64,000 bases of DNA from VRUE01 sp963717375 (GTDB lineage: Bacteria > Actinomycetota > Thermoleophilia > Solirubrobacterales > 70-9): assembly GCA_963717375.1 (NCBI GenBank), contig OY970329.1:1426001-1490000 (forward strand), in the 5' to 3' direction. Below the pieces are notes generated by a model that searched no databases, was not told the DNA's origin, and saw only the letters and a list, made by a program, of their open reading frames with translations. The stretch's first letter is position 1. Every line of letters starts with the position of its first letter. The position numbers and the translations under genes were made by a program. Positions 1 through 8,035 of this stretch are shown here, one piece after another.

Positions 1-581
1 CCGGGACGAACCTGCAGGCGATCCTCGACCGGCTGCACGGGCGGGACGGGATCGAGGTGGCCGGCGTGGGCTCCGACAAGAACGGGGCACGGGCGCTGGA
101 ACGGGCGCGAGAGGCCGGGGTCGAGGCGGCGGTCTTTCCCCGCGAGGACTTCGCCAACCGCGAGGCGCGCGACGCGGCGATGGCCGGCTGGATCGAGGCG
201 CGCGGCGCCGACCTGATCGTGCTCGCCGGCTACATGCAGCTCTTGAGCGGCGCCTTCGTCGCCCGCTTCCGCGACCGCATCGTCAACGTCCACCCCGCGC
301 TGCTCCCCGCCTTCCCCGGCCTCGACGCGATCGGTCAGGCGCTCGATGCCGGGGTCGAGACGACCGGCGTCAGCGTCCACTTCGTCGACGAGGGAGTCGA
401 CACCGGGCCGGTGCTGGCCCAGCGCGAGGTCGCCGTCCCCGCCGGTCGCGATCGGGCACAGCTCGAGGAGGCGATCCACGCCACCGAGCATGAGCTCTAC
501 CCGGAGGCGATCCGCATGATCGCGGCGGGCAGGGTTAGGATCGAAGCGAACGGCCCTCGTCTGGTCGTGATCGATGAGTGA
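1..581 (+). CDS. purN: Phosphoribosylglycinamide formyltransferase (5' end cut by window)
   Basis: GART enzyme of purine synthesis: transfers a formyl group from 10-formyl-THF to glycinamide ribonucleotide in the cytoplasm. The reading frame is open from base 3, so the start lies upstream of the window; about 192 residues are visible, beginning inside the phosphate-binding loop (GTNLQAIL). The catalytic signature is present: Asn and His in IVNVHPALLPAF and the Asp in DEGVDTGP. Only about a dozen N-terminal residues should be missing given the usual ~200 aa length. Its stop overlaps the purH start by 8 bp, so the two successive-pathway genes are probably translationally coupled. Family assignment is secure. 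Confidence 0.95.
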   Translation, partial: GTNLQAILDRLHGRDGIEVAGVGSDKNGARALERAREAGVEAAVFPREDFANREARDAAMAGWIEARGADLIVLAGYMQLLSGAFVARFRDRIVNVHPALLPAFPGLDAIGQALDAGVETTGVSVHFVDEGVDTGPVLAQREVAVPAGRDRAQLEEAIHATEHELYPEAIRMIAAGRVRIEANGPRLVVIDE

Positions 582-2190
582 GACCACCGCAGACACCCAA
601 ACGGAGACCGTGAGCAACGGCGCGGTCAGGGTGCGCCGGGCGCTGGTCTCGGTCTCTGACAAGACCGGGGTCGGCGACTTCGCCAAGGGGCTCGCCGCCC
701 TCGGGGTCGAGATCCTCTCCACCGGCGGCACCGCGGCCGCGCTGCGCGAGGCCGGCCTCGAGGTGACCGACGTCTCCGAGTTCACCGGCCAGGAGGAGAT
801 CCTCGGCGGCCGGGTCAAGACGCTGCACCCGCGCCTTCACGCGGCGCTGCTGGCGCGGCGCGACGACGCTGAGCACATGGCGACGCTGGAGCGCGAGGGG
901 ATCGCCCCGATCGACCTGGTCTGCGTCAACCTCTACCCCTTCGAGGAGACCGTCGCCGGCAATGACGTCGAGGCCGAGGTCGCGGTCGAGAACATCGACA
1001 TCGGCGGCCCGACGATGATCCGCGCCGCCGCCAAGAACCACAGCGGCGTCGCCGTCGTGGTCAAGCCCGAGTCCTACGACGCGGTGCTGGCCGAGCTGGA
1101 GGAGGCCGGCGGCGAGGTCTCCGCCTCGACCCGGCACTGGCTCGCCAACGAGGCCTTCGCCCAGACCGCGCGCTACGACGCCGCGATCAGCCGCTGGTTC
1201 TCGGCCGAGTACGAGGACTTCCCCGAACACCTCGCGGTTGCCTACGAGAAGGTCCTCGACCTCGCCTACGGCGAGAACCCCCACCAGCGGGCGGCCCTCT
1301 ACTCGGAAGCCGGCGTGCGCAGTCACGTGCTCTCGCGCGTCGCCAAGCTGCACGGCCGCGCCCTCTCCTTCAACAACGTGCTCGACCTCGACTCGGCCCG
1401 CCGCCTGGTCGAGGACTTCGAGCAGCCGGCCTGCGCGATCGTCAAGCACAACAACCCCTGCGGGGCGGCGATCGGCAAGGACGCGGCAGAGGCCTACGCC
1501 AAGGCGCTCGCCTGCGACCCGATGTCGGCCTTCGGCGGCGTGATCGCCTTCAACCGGCCGGTCAGCAAAGAGCTGGCAGAAGCCCTGCACGAGAACTTCG
1601 TCGAGGTGCTGATCGCGCCCGACTACGAACACGGCGCGCTCGAAGTGCTGCAGCAAAAGGAGGCGATCCGCATCCTCTGTGAGGAGGAGCGCCGCCAGCG
1701 CGACCCGCAGGAACGCGACGTCAAACGCGTTCTCGGTGGCCTCCTGATCCAGGACCGCGACGGCGACCCCGAGCCGCGCGAGATCATGGAGGTGGTGACC
1801 AAGACCGAGGCAAACGAGCAGCAGTGGGACGACATGTGCTTCGCCTGGACCGTCGTCCGCCACGTCCGCTCCAACGCGATCGTGATCGCCAAGGACGGCG
1901 CCACGCTCGGCATCGGCGCCGGTCAGATGAGCCGGGTCGACTCGGTGCGACTCGCGGTCGAGAAGTGCCGCGACGCCCGCGGCGAGGACGCTGGCGCCCT
2001 GCTCGCCGGCTCCGCCGTCGCCTCAGACGCCTTCTTCCCCTTCGCCGACGGCCCCGAGCTGGCGATCCAGGCCGGCTCCACCGCCGTGATCCAGCCGGGC
2101 GGCTCGAAGCGCGACGGCGACGTGATCGAGGCCTGCGACGCGGCCGGCGTGACTATGGTCTTCACCAAGCACCGCCACTTCCGTCACTAG
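574..2190 (+). CDS. purH: Bifunctional AICAR transformylase / IMP cyclohydrolase
   Basis: Catalyses the last two steps of IMP synthesis. The 538-aa length is normal for the family. The N-terminal MGS-like cyclohydrolase domain (about residues 22-150) shows SDKTGVGDFAKGL and STGGTAAALREAG; the C-terminal transformylase domain contains KHNNPCGAA near residue 289, with the Lys-His pair used in formyl transfer. It starts with ATG overlapping the purN stop (ATGAGTGA), so it is co-transcribed with purN. Its last 168 bp are overlapped on the other strand by the 3' end of the mcrC-like gene. The long open frames antisense to it are GC-rich shadows. Confidence 0.97.
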   Translation: MSETTADTQTETVSNGAVRVRRALVSVSDKTGVGDFAKGLAALGVEILSTGGTAAALREAGLEVTDVSEFTGQEEILGGRVKTLHPRLHAALLARRDDAEHMATLEREGIAPIDLVCVNLYPFEETVAGNDVEAEVAVENIDIGGPTMIRAAAKNHSGVAVVVKPESYDAVLAELEEAGGEVSASTRHWLANEAFAQTARYDAAISRWFSAEYEDFPEHLAVAYEKVLDLAYGENPHQRAALYSEAGVRSHVLSRVAKLHGRALSFNNVLDLDSARRLVEDFEQPACAIVKHNNPCGAAIGKDAAEAYAKALACDPMSAFGGVIAFNRPVSKELAEALHENFVEVLIAPDYEHGALEVLQQKEAIRILCEEERRQRDPQERDVKRVLGGLLIQDRDGDPEPREIMEVVTKTEANEQQWDDMCFAWTVVRHVRSNAIVIAKDGATLGIGAGQMSRVDSVRLAVEKCRDARGEDAGALLAGSAVASDAFFPFADGPELAIQAGSTAVIQPGGSKRDGDVIEACDAAGVTMVFTKHRHFRH

Positions 2191-3348
2191 CGCAGCAATC
2201 TCATCGATCCGGGCCTCCAACTTTGGAAGGGGGGCACTGAGGTCCACTCCCTCGACGTGAAGACTCACGCCGTTCTCTTTGAGGATGTAGGCCACTGAGC
2301 TCGCCGCCTGCGCGTAGAGCAGCAGCCCTCGTGGTCTGCGCGTCGCAGTGCAGTAAGCGAGCAGCTGATAAAGGTCGTTGTTCTCGCCGTCGGCGGTGCG
2401 CTTGTACTTCGCGTCACCGACGAAGAGGCAGCGATCGCCTTCCCACCAGGAGAGGTCGGGTTCCATCTTCACCCGCCTGTCGGCATCGAGGAAAAGCTGT
2501 TTTCCCCTCACCCACAGGGGCCCAGGCGGCAGACGGCGGCCTATAGCCGCATAGAGAAATTCCTCAAAGACATCGTTCATGTCGACCAGGAACTGGCCGA
2601 TCATGCTCTTTCCCGCGCGCAGCTCGACAGAGGAGTTCCGCAGGATCAGCTTGGCGAGCTCGATCGGGGTCTGATAATGCCGGTTCAGCCTGGTGACAGC
2701 GATCTCCGGAAGATGTCGAGGCGAATAGCCAGAAGAGCTGACTTCGCTCAACATCGACAGCGCCTCGGAGATTCCGCGGCGCAATCGCAGCCGGCGGATC
2801 GGAAGCCTGTCGAGGCGTAGAAAGGCGGCCTTCAGCAATCTGTTCTCGTCGATATCGATGGTGAAGTCGTCGTAGGTCGTCTCGAGGGGAAGCGGCAAGC
2901 CGAAGTGACGCCTCATCTGTTCTCCAGCGCGCAGCCGACCCCGAAAGGCGCTCATGGCTTCCTCTCGCGCGACATAGCCTTGAAGCGGCCCTCGAGATAG
3001 GACCTTGCCAGCCGCCGAGAGAAAAACGGCAGTAAAGCTTTCGACGATGTCGTCCTCCGGGTCAACCCCGGCTGTTTCGGCGGAGAGACTCAGAGCACGG
3101 GAGTAAGAGAGGAGCTCAAATAGGCGCTCAACCGCGATCTTGGGGCGAATCAACACCTCGACCGAATCCGAGCGGACGATCCCAACCATGCTGCCGGGAG
3201 TGACGCGAAACACGCCCGGCTGCGCCGTGACCTCCACCTTGAGGTGCGCGTCCTGGAGGGCTTGCAACTCCGCGGCCTGCCCCGGGCCGAGAGCTATCTC
3301 AACCGGTTCCCACTCCCTCAACTGGAGCCGCGTCAGTGCCGATGCCAT
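2023..3348 (-). CDS. mcrC: McrC-like nuclease subunit of a McrBC-type restriction system
   Basis: In McrBC-type systems McrC supplies the PD-(D/E)XK nuclease and stimulates the McrB GTPase. Seen here: EPDLSWW followed by FVGDAKYK, which fits the PD...(D/E)xK catalytic core, after VDMNDVFEEFLY, a conserved McrC stretch. I chose the ATG at 3348 (an ATG at 3366 is possible); either start overlaps the end of mcrB by 50-68 bp, implying coupled translation. The expected family C-terminus (ARIDEIAALV) falls about where purH ends on the other strand, and the frame then runs on for 168 bp antisense to purH, adding about 56 low-complexity residues. This suggests the native stop was lost when the island inserted. 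Confidence 0.85.
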   Translation of the reverse strand: MASALTRLQLREWEPVEIALGPGQAAELQALQDAHLKVEVTAQPGVFRVTPGSMVGIVRSDSVEVLIRPKIAVERLFELLSYSRALSLSAETAGVDPEDDIVESFTAVFLSAAGKVLSRGPLQGYVAREEAMSAFRGRLRAGEQMRRHFGLPLPLETTYDDFTIDIDENRLLKAAFLRLDRLPIRRLRLRRGISEALSMLSEVSSSGYSPRHLPEIAVTRLNRHYQTPIELAKLILRNSSVELRAGKSMIGQFLVDMNDVFEEFLYAAIGRRLPPGPLWVRGKQLFLDADRRVKMEPDLSWWEGDRCLFVGDAKYKRTADGENNDLYQLLAYCTATRRPRGLLLYAQAASSVAYILKENGVSLHVEGVDLSAPLPKLEARIDEIAALVTEVAVLGEDHSHAGRVAGLDHVAVALRAARLDHGGGAGLDRQLGAVGEGEEGV

Positions 3349-5479
3349 CGTCTTGGATCTTGTCAAGGAGCCTCTCCAAATCGAAGTCGTTGACCCGCTC
3401 CGGTTCGTCGAAGAAGTGCTCCTCGAGATACGGAGTGACCGAGTACCGCCAAATCATCTCCAGCCATTCGCCATCTAGCTTTTCCGTCATGAAATGGGCT
3501 GGCCCGATCTGGAAATCGCGGTCATCGAGGATCTCGTTCGCCACGTCGAGCAAATCGGCGACGTAGACCATTTCGGGCTTGTTGGCCTGAAGCCAGCGTC
3601 GTAGAAGGCCCTTAACAGGTGAAGCGTCGGGGAAAAATGGAACGAAGTGGAAGCGTCGCCGAAGTGCCGAGTCAATGAAGGCGATCGAGCGATCGGCGGT
3701 GTTCATCGTGCCGATCAAGACGAGGTTCTCCGGCAGGCGAAACTTGTCCCCATACTGAAGCCTGATGTCCTCATCTCGGTACTCGAGCAAGTAGTAGAGC
3801 TCCCCGAAAATTTTCGCCAGATTACCCCGGTTGATCTCGTCGATCAGCAGCACACACTGCCTTCCGCTCTGTTTGGCCTTTTTCGCCATATCGAGGAGCG
3901 GCCCCGGGCATAGAGAAAAGTCAACGCTTCCCCTTTTCCCCTCCGTAGGGCGGAAGCCCTGAACAAAGTCCTCGTATGTGTACGAGGGATGAAACTGGAC
4001 CGCCTCTACGCAATCGTCATCGGCATACCACTCTGCAAACCTCTGAGCGACGAAGGTCTTGCCGGTGCCCGGCGGGCCATAGAAGATCACCTGTCGCTTG
4101 TCCTCCAGTAGCTTGCAAACCTCCCTAAACCAGCGCTCGTCCATGTGCAGCTCGCTAGCTAGATTTGCCGCATCGCTTCCGTAGGTGCGCAGCCACCAGA
4201 GAAAGGAGGCCTGAACCCACGGCTCTTCCGGCGCCAGGGGCTCGGTGAGCTCACGCAGGGCGTCGTTAGACCGTACGGCTCTCTCACCCATGCTCAAAGA
4301 GGCGGCGTCCTCGAGGCCAGCTTCGAGGAGCTCGAGGATGTCCTCCTTCCCCTTCCCCTCGGTGCTCCCAAACATGAACAGGGGGAGCCAGCGCTCGGGA
4401 AATACGATGGAAAGACACTTGGTGAGAACAGCCTCGCCAAGGCCGAAGACGCGGAGGCCGAAATCTGGATCGGTCACCGCGTCCAGCCGCTTGGCCTCAT
4501 CCTCATCCCCGTACAGGACATACGAAAGGGCTTTGGTTAGACGCGCTACACCTGGCCTCCCTTCTTCCTGCAGGAAACGATTGAGATTTGACTGGTGACC
4601 GGGATGGCCGTAGTTATCGGCCAGCAGTTTGCGAAATAGGTCGAGATCAAAACTGGCAGGGGCGGCAAGGCTGTCCTCGGCGAGCAGACCGACGAACTCT
4701 TCTTGCATTTCGAGGTGACGCGTTTCGTCCTCATCTGGAATCTCTCGATCCTTGCTCCATTCACCGAACCGTTCCTTGAGCCACGCAAGGTCGTGAGTGG
4801 GCCCATTCAGGCTCGGCATCAGCGCTTCTTGGAATTCCTCGTTGCTTGGACGTTGCTCGAGGAAATCGCTTGGCCATAACACGTCTCCTGAGACTTTGAA
4901 TCGCGTCTGGAAGCCGGCAGGGAAGCGGGCTTCCATGCCGAGAGTCTGCTCCTGGAAGATACGAAACAGCCCCTCCCAATCATTGACCTCCTCCGCAACG
5001 CCATTGAAGGAAAACAGCCAAACGAGGAGCTCCTCGAAGTGAAATGAGGACGGCAGCTCCTCCTCCCAGGTCGCCCAAAAACGCGAGTCGATCTGCCAGG
5101 TTGAGTTCTTATGATCGAGGATCAGGCCCCTGTCTCGCATGATGTTGTAGCCATTCCTGGAATATTGGCTACCCCACAGCTTCTGCTTCTGGTGGACTAG
5201 ATAATCGCCAGGTCCGGCGAGGTTGGTTTTAATCTCGCTGAACTTCGGACGCAGGGTGTTGGCCCCCTTGTCGAACGAGGGCAATCCAATTTTCTTGCCG
5301 CTGAAATACTCATCGAAGAAGGCGTCGGTGCCTACCTTGCCATCCCCCTGGACGCGAACCGGCCCCTCCTCTCCAACACCGTTCACCGCGAAAACCAACG
5401 GGACCAGGACCCACTTCGAGTCGTACTCCTGAAGGTGCTCAATCGCGGCCTTGATGCGATCGATGGAAAAGAATCGCAT
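3299..5479 (-). CDS. mcrB: McrB-like AAA+ GTPase of a McrBC-type restriction system
   Basis: Motor subunit expected to hydrolyse GTP, recognise DNA through its N-terminal region and recruit McrC. Seen: Walker A GPPGTGKTF near residue 470, Walker B VLLIDEINRGN, and the MNTADRS motif that replaces sensor 1 in McrB proteins and is linked to GTP preference, followed by the arginine-rich DSALRRRF. The ~460-residue N-terminal half has no motif I can name. A TTG at 5494 overlaps the methyltransferase stop, but the ATG at 5479 has an AGAGG ribosome site 7 nt upstream and is preferred. It lies between the methyltransferase and mcrC genes in a single operon. Confidence 0.88.
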   Translation of the reverse strand: MRFFSIDRIKAAIEHLQEYDSKWVLVPLVFAVNGVGEEGPVRVQGDGKVGTDAFFDEYFSGKKIGLPSFDKGANTLRPKFSEIKTNLAGPGDYLVHQKQKLWGSQYSRNGYNIMRDRGLILDHKNSTWQIDSRFWATWEEELPSSFHFEELLVWLFSFNGVAEEVNDWEGLFRIFQEQTLGMEARFPAGFQTRFKVSGDVLWPSDFLEQRPSNEEFQEALMPSLNGPTHDLAWLKERFGEWSKDREIPDEDETRHLEMQEEFVGLLAEDSLAAPASFDLDLFRKLLADNYGHPGHQSNLNRFLQEEGRPGVARLTKALSYVLYGDEDEAKRLDAVTDPDFGLRVFGLGEAVLTKCLSIVFPERWLPLFMFGSTEGKGKEDILELLEAGLEDAASLSMGERAVRSNDALRELTEPLAPEEPWVQASFLWWLRTYGSDAANLASELHMDERWFREVCKLLEDKRQVIFYGPPGTGKTFVAQRFAEWYADDDCVEAVQFHPSYTYEDFVQGFRPTEGKRGSVDFSLCPGPLLDMAKKAKQSGRQCVLLIDEINRGNLAKIFGELYYLLEYRDEDIRLQYGDKFRLPENLVLIGTMNTADRSIAFIDSALRRRFHFVPFFPDASPVKGLLRRWLQANKPEMVYVADLLDVANEILDDRDFQIGPAHFMTEKLDGEWLEMIWRYSVTPYLEEHFFDEPERVNDFDLERLLDKIQDDGIGTDAAPVEGVGTG

Positions 5480-5490
5480 GCCTGATCCTC

Positions 5491-6495
5491 TCAAGCCTTA
5501 CGACGCGGCTTGCGAAAGTTCTGGCGATTGCCGGGCCAGTCCTTCCAAGCGGCAGGTTCAGGGTCGATCGACTCCTCCGCTGCCTTCCAGGTTGCCCGCT
5601 TGCAACCCTCAGCTTTCAACCTTTTGATAATTGAGTTTGTGTACTCGGCGCTGAGATCAATCCCGACGCAGTTTCTGCCCAACTCCAGAGACATTTCGAG
5701 CGTCGTCCCACTGCCAACGAAGGGATCGAGCACGCTCCCCCCGGGAGGGGAGCCTGTCCGCACACAACGCCGCACCAGCTCGCGCGGAAATGCAGCATTG
5801 TGCTCACTGCGAGGCGAGCGCTCGATCGGGATCGTCCAGACGTCTTGATCGCCGTCGAGTTGGCTGCGGTCATACGAGTACCAGCGGCTCTTAGAGAAGA
5901 GGAACACGTGCTCATACTGGCGATGGGGGCGGTCCCGCGCGGTCGGCTCCACAAAGGCGTTGACTCGGTTCCAAATGATGTCGCTGCGCAGGGTCCAACC
6001 ACGCTGCTGCAACTCGAAGGCGATCTTCCAGGGAACGCCGATCATGCTCTTCTTCGGAATCCCCCAGCCCGACTGATCGACCGGTCTCAGTTTCTTGCGA
6101 ATGAAATTTCGCGATGGACTGCGCGGATCTTCGCCATGCGGCTGTCCGTTCCCCGAATAGTAGGTGTCACCGACATTGAGATAGAAGACGCCATCAGGAT
6201 GAAGGACCCGCTTCACTTCGTCAAAGACGTCTGCGAGAGCCTCTACATAGGACTCAACCGTATCCTCGTGACCGATCTGGCCATCGACGTCGTAGTCGCG
6301 CGCCCAGTAATAGGGGGGCGAGGTAACGACCGTGTTGAAGCTCTCGTCCGGAAACCGCGCCAGGCTCTCTAGGGCATCACCGGTTATTATCGCGGCGGTG
6401 GCGTCGCCATTGCTAAGCGCCGCCTTTTTCCACTGCTCGCGACGTCCCTCAGGACGCTCTCCGTTAACCGGTTGAATGTTCGGACGGCTTGCCAT
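5491..6495 (-). CDS. Site-specific DNA methyltransferase, beta class (likely N4-cytosine)
   Basis: SAM-dependent DNA methyltransferase and the first gene of the restriction operon. Motif IV is TSPPYYW near residue 58, of the SPPY type usual for N4-cytosine (sometimes N6-adenine) enzymes, and it precedes motif I, DPFVGSGTT near residue 262. That order defines the beta class. NVGDTYY and the SAM-fold end VGIDLSAEY are also visible. Length 334 aa is typical. It overlaps or abuts mcrB (12 bp from the preferred mcrB start), so it probably protects the host from the adjacent McrBC-like pair. The target sequence cannot be deduced. Confidence 0.88.
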   Translation of the reverse strand: MASRPNIQPVNGERPEGRREQWKKAALSNGDATAAIITGDALESLARFPDESFNTVVTSPPYYWARDYDVDGQIGHEDTVESYVEALADVFDEVKRVLHPDGVFYLNVGDTYYSGNGQPHGEDPRSPSRNFIRKKLRPVDQSGWGIPKKSMIGVPWKIAFELQQRGWTLRSDIIWNRVNAFVEPTARDRPHRQYEHVFLFSKSRWYSYDRSQLDGDQDVWTIPIERSPRSEHNAAFPRELVRRCVRTGSPPGGSVLDPFVGSGTTLEMSLELGRNCVGIDLSAEYTNSIIKRLKAEGCKRATWKAAEESIDPEPAAWKDWPGNRQNFRKPRRKA

Positions 6496-6610
6496 TCAGA
6501 CATCCGGCCACCTCAACCCTTAATCTTGATGGTGCGTCGGGGCCGGTTCGTTGAACCTACCAGCGCCCTCGGCGGGATCCGAGGTCCACTTCAGATGAGC
6601 AATCGTCGCG

Positions 6611-7321
6611 TTAGGCTGCGGCCAGCTCTTTCTGCTTCAAGCTGGCGCGGCGCACGTGGTCGCAGACTTCGTCGGGAGTGTCGGCGGTGACCAGCAACTC
6701 CTTGTCGCCGGGGCCGATCATCCCGTCGTCCTCGAGGCCGTTGTCGATCCAGTCGAGCAGCGGTGCCCAGTGGGCGGAGTCGACGAGGATCGTCGGGAAG
6801 TGCCTGATCCGGTTGGTCTGGATCAGGACCAGGCTCTCGAACATCTCGTCAAGCGTGCCGAAGCCGCCCGGCATGATCACGAAGGCGCGGGCGTAGCGCA
6901 CGAACATCAGCTTGCGGGCGAAGAAGTAGTGGAAGTCGAGGCTGCGGTTGACGTAGGGGTTGGTCTGCTGCTCCATCGGCAGCTGGATGTTGAGCCCGAC
7001 CGAGAGGCCGCCGGCCTCGGCGGCACCGCGATTGGCCGCCTCCATCAGGCCCGGGCCGCCGCCGGTGATCACCGAGAAGCCGTGTTTGGCGAGGCAGGCC
7101 GCGGTCTCGCGGCAGAGCTCGTACCAGCGGTGGCCCTCGGCGATCCGGGCCGAGCCGAAGATCGAGACGCCGTCATCGATGTCGCGCAGCGCGTCGAAGC
7201 CGCCCTCGATCTCGTCGTGGATGCGCCCGAGGCGCAGATCGTCCTGCTCCTCGACATCGCAGGGGATGCGCAGCAGCAGCTCATCGCGCTTCGCCCCCGC
7301 ACTGGCGTCAGGATCAGCCAA
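6611..7321 (-). CDS. LOG-family Rossmann-fold protein (nucleotide phosphoribohydrolase-like)
   Basis: Member of the LOG / TIGR00730 family, formerly annotated as lysine decarboxylases; characterised members remove ribose 5-phosphate from nucleoside monophosphates. The diagnostic PGGFGTLDE motif is present together with GGGPGLMEAANRG. The start is uncertain: a TTG at 7321 gives an N-terminus (DELLLRIPCDVEEQ...) like that of actinobacterial homologues, while a GTG at 7390 would overlap the upstream gene by 40 bp. The gene adjoins the restriction island on its 3' side. Cytosolic; the physiological substrate is unknown. Confidence 0.85.
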   Translation of the reverse strand: MADPDASAGAKRDELLLRIPCDVEEQDDLRLGRIHDEIEGGFDALRDIDDGVSIFGSARIAEGHRWYELCRETAACLAKHGFSVITGGGPGLMEAANRGAAEAGGLSVGLNIQLPMEQQTNPYVNRSLDFHYFFARKLMFVRYARAFVIMPGGFGTLDEMFESLVLIQTNRIRHFPTILVDSAHWAPLLDWIDNGLEDDGMIGPGDKELLVTADTPDEVCDHVRRASLKQKELAAA

Positions 7322-7350
7322 AGTGCCCCGAGTTCGGTCTATTGCGGGAG

Positions 7351-7869
7351 CTATTGATGCTTGGCGATGCTGGTCCGCTTTCCCGTGCACGTACTTTTTA
7401 TTTCAGGCTGCCCCGGGGATTGGACGCTGTAGGAGAGATTCGCGGAGACTTCTACGACTACCTTCGTGGGAGACTTGAACGTACCGGAGAGTACGGTCCG
7501 CAGAGTCCCGGTCCCGGCACCCGTGGCGATGGGTGGGTGCGTCGTGCGGTCGAACTTGAACTTCCCATTTTTGATTGGGATAGGGGATTTTTCCAGCACG
7601 GAAAAACCCACTGGCGGCCCCTGATCGCCGGTGCAGCTCGTTGCCGCGAAAGGACTCACGCTGACCTCCGCATCTTGACGCTTGCCGACCTTCACCACAT
7701 TAATTTCGGTTTCGTGGACCTCCACTTCCCCGTTCTGCTCCGGCCCCACTTCCTGCCCGTAGAAAAGACCGAGTTTTGGCGTGATTGGCTCGCCGGCGGA
7801 AGCGGCGGTGGCGAAAGTAGCCATCAAGGCGAACGCAGCCACGACAAGACGCAATATCCTTTGATTCAT
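7351..7869 (-). CDS. Secreted hypothetical protein
   Basis: 172 aa with a clear signal peptide: a short basic start (MNQRILR), a hydrophobic core (LVVAAFALMATFATAASA) and a likely AxA cleavage site before GEPITPK. The mature part is rich in Thr, Pro and Gly, looks beta-rich and holds two cysteines that could form a disulphide. I recognise no family. It starts with ATG next to a purine-rich GAGGAGACTGG stretch, just downstream of tRNA-Lys on the same strand, and ends close to the start of the LOG-family gene, so the two may be co-transcribed. Function not inferable. Confidence 0.65.
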   Translation of the reverse strand: MNQRILRLVVAAFALMATFATAASAGEPITPKLGLFYGQEVGPEQNGEVEVHETEINVVKVGKRQDAEVSVSPFAATSCTGDQGPPVGFSVLEKSPIPIKNGKFKFDRTTHPPIATGAGTGTLRTVLSGTFKSPTKVVVEVSANLSYSVQSPGQPEIKSTCTGKRTSIAKHQ

Positions 7870-7917
7870 TCCCAGTCTCCTCAGAGGTCGACGCGGAGCT
7901 TTCCGTCGGCTGTCAAG

Positions 7918-7991
7918 TGCCCCCGACCGGATTCGAACCGGCGCCGCGCGGCTTAAAAGGCCGCCGCTCTAACCAGCTGAGCTACAGGGGC
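7918..7991 (-). tRNA. tRNA-Lys (anticodon TTT)
   Basis: 74-nt cloverleaf on the minus strand. The acceptor stem GCCCCTG pairs with CGGGGGC plus discriminator A. The D-arm has TAGCTCAGCTGGTTAGAGC, the anticodon loop is CTTTTAA (TTT, lysine), and the T-arm is GCCGG-TTCGAAT-CCGGT. No encoded CCA is visible. Confidence 0.96.
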
Positions 7992-8035
7992 AACGCGCTC
8001 AATGGTAATCGGGTGCCGCGGGCTCGGCGCTGCGG

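Noticed and set aside
535..1863. 442-aa open frame antisense to purH
   Set aside because: purH is complete and unmistakable on the other strand; the antisense product is Val/Leu/Arg-rich with no motif, as expected for GC-rich shadow frames.
7342..7956. 204-aa ORF ending in a PDSNRR-like peptide
   Set aside because: It runs antisense to the secreted protein gene and across tRNA-Lys; such peptides arise from translating tRNA complements.
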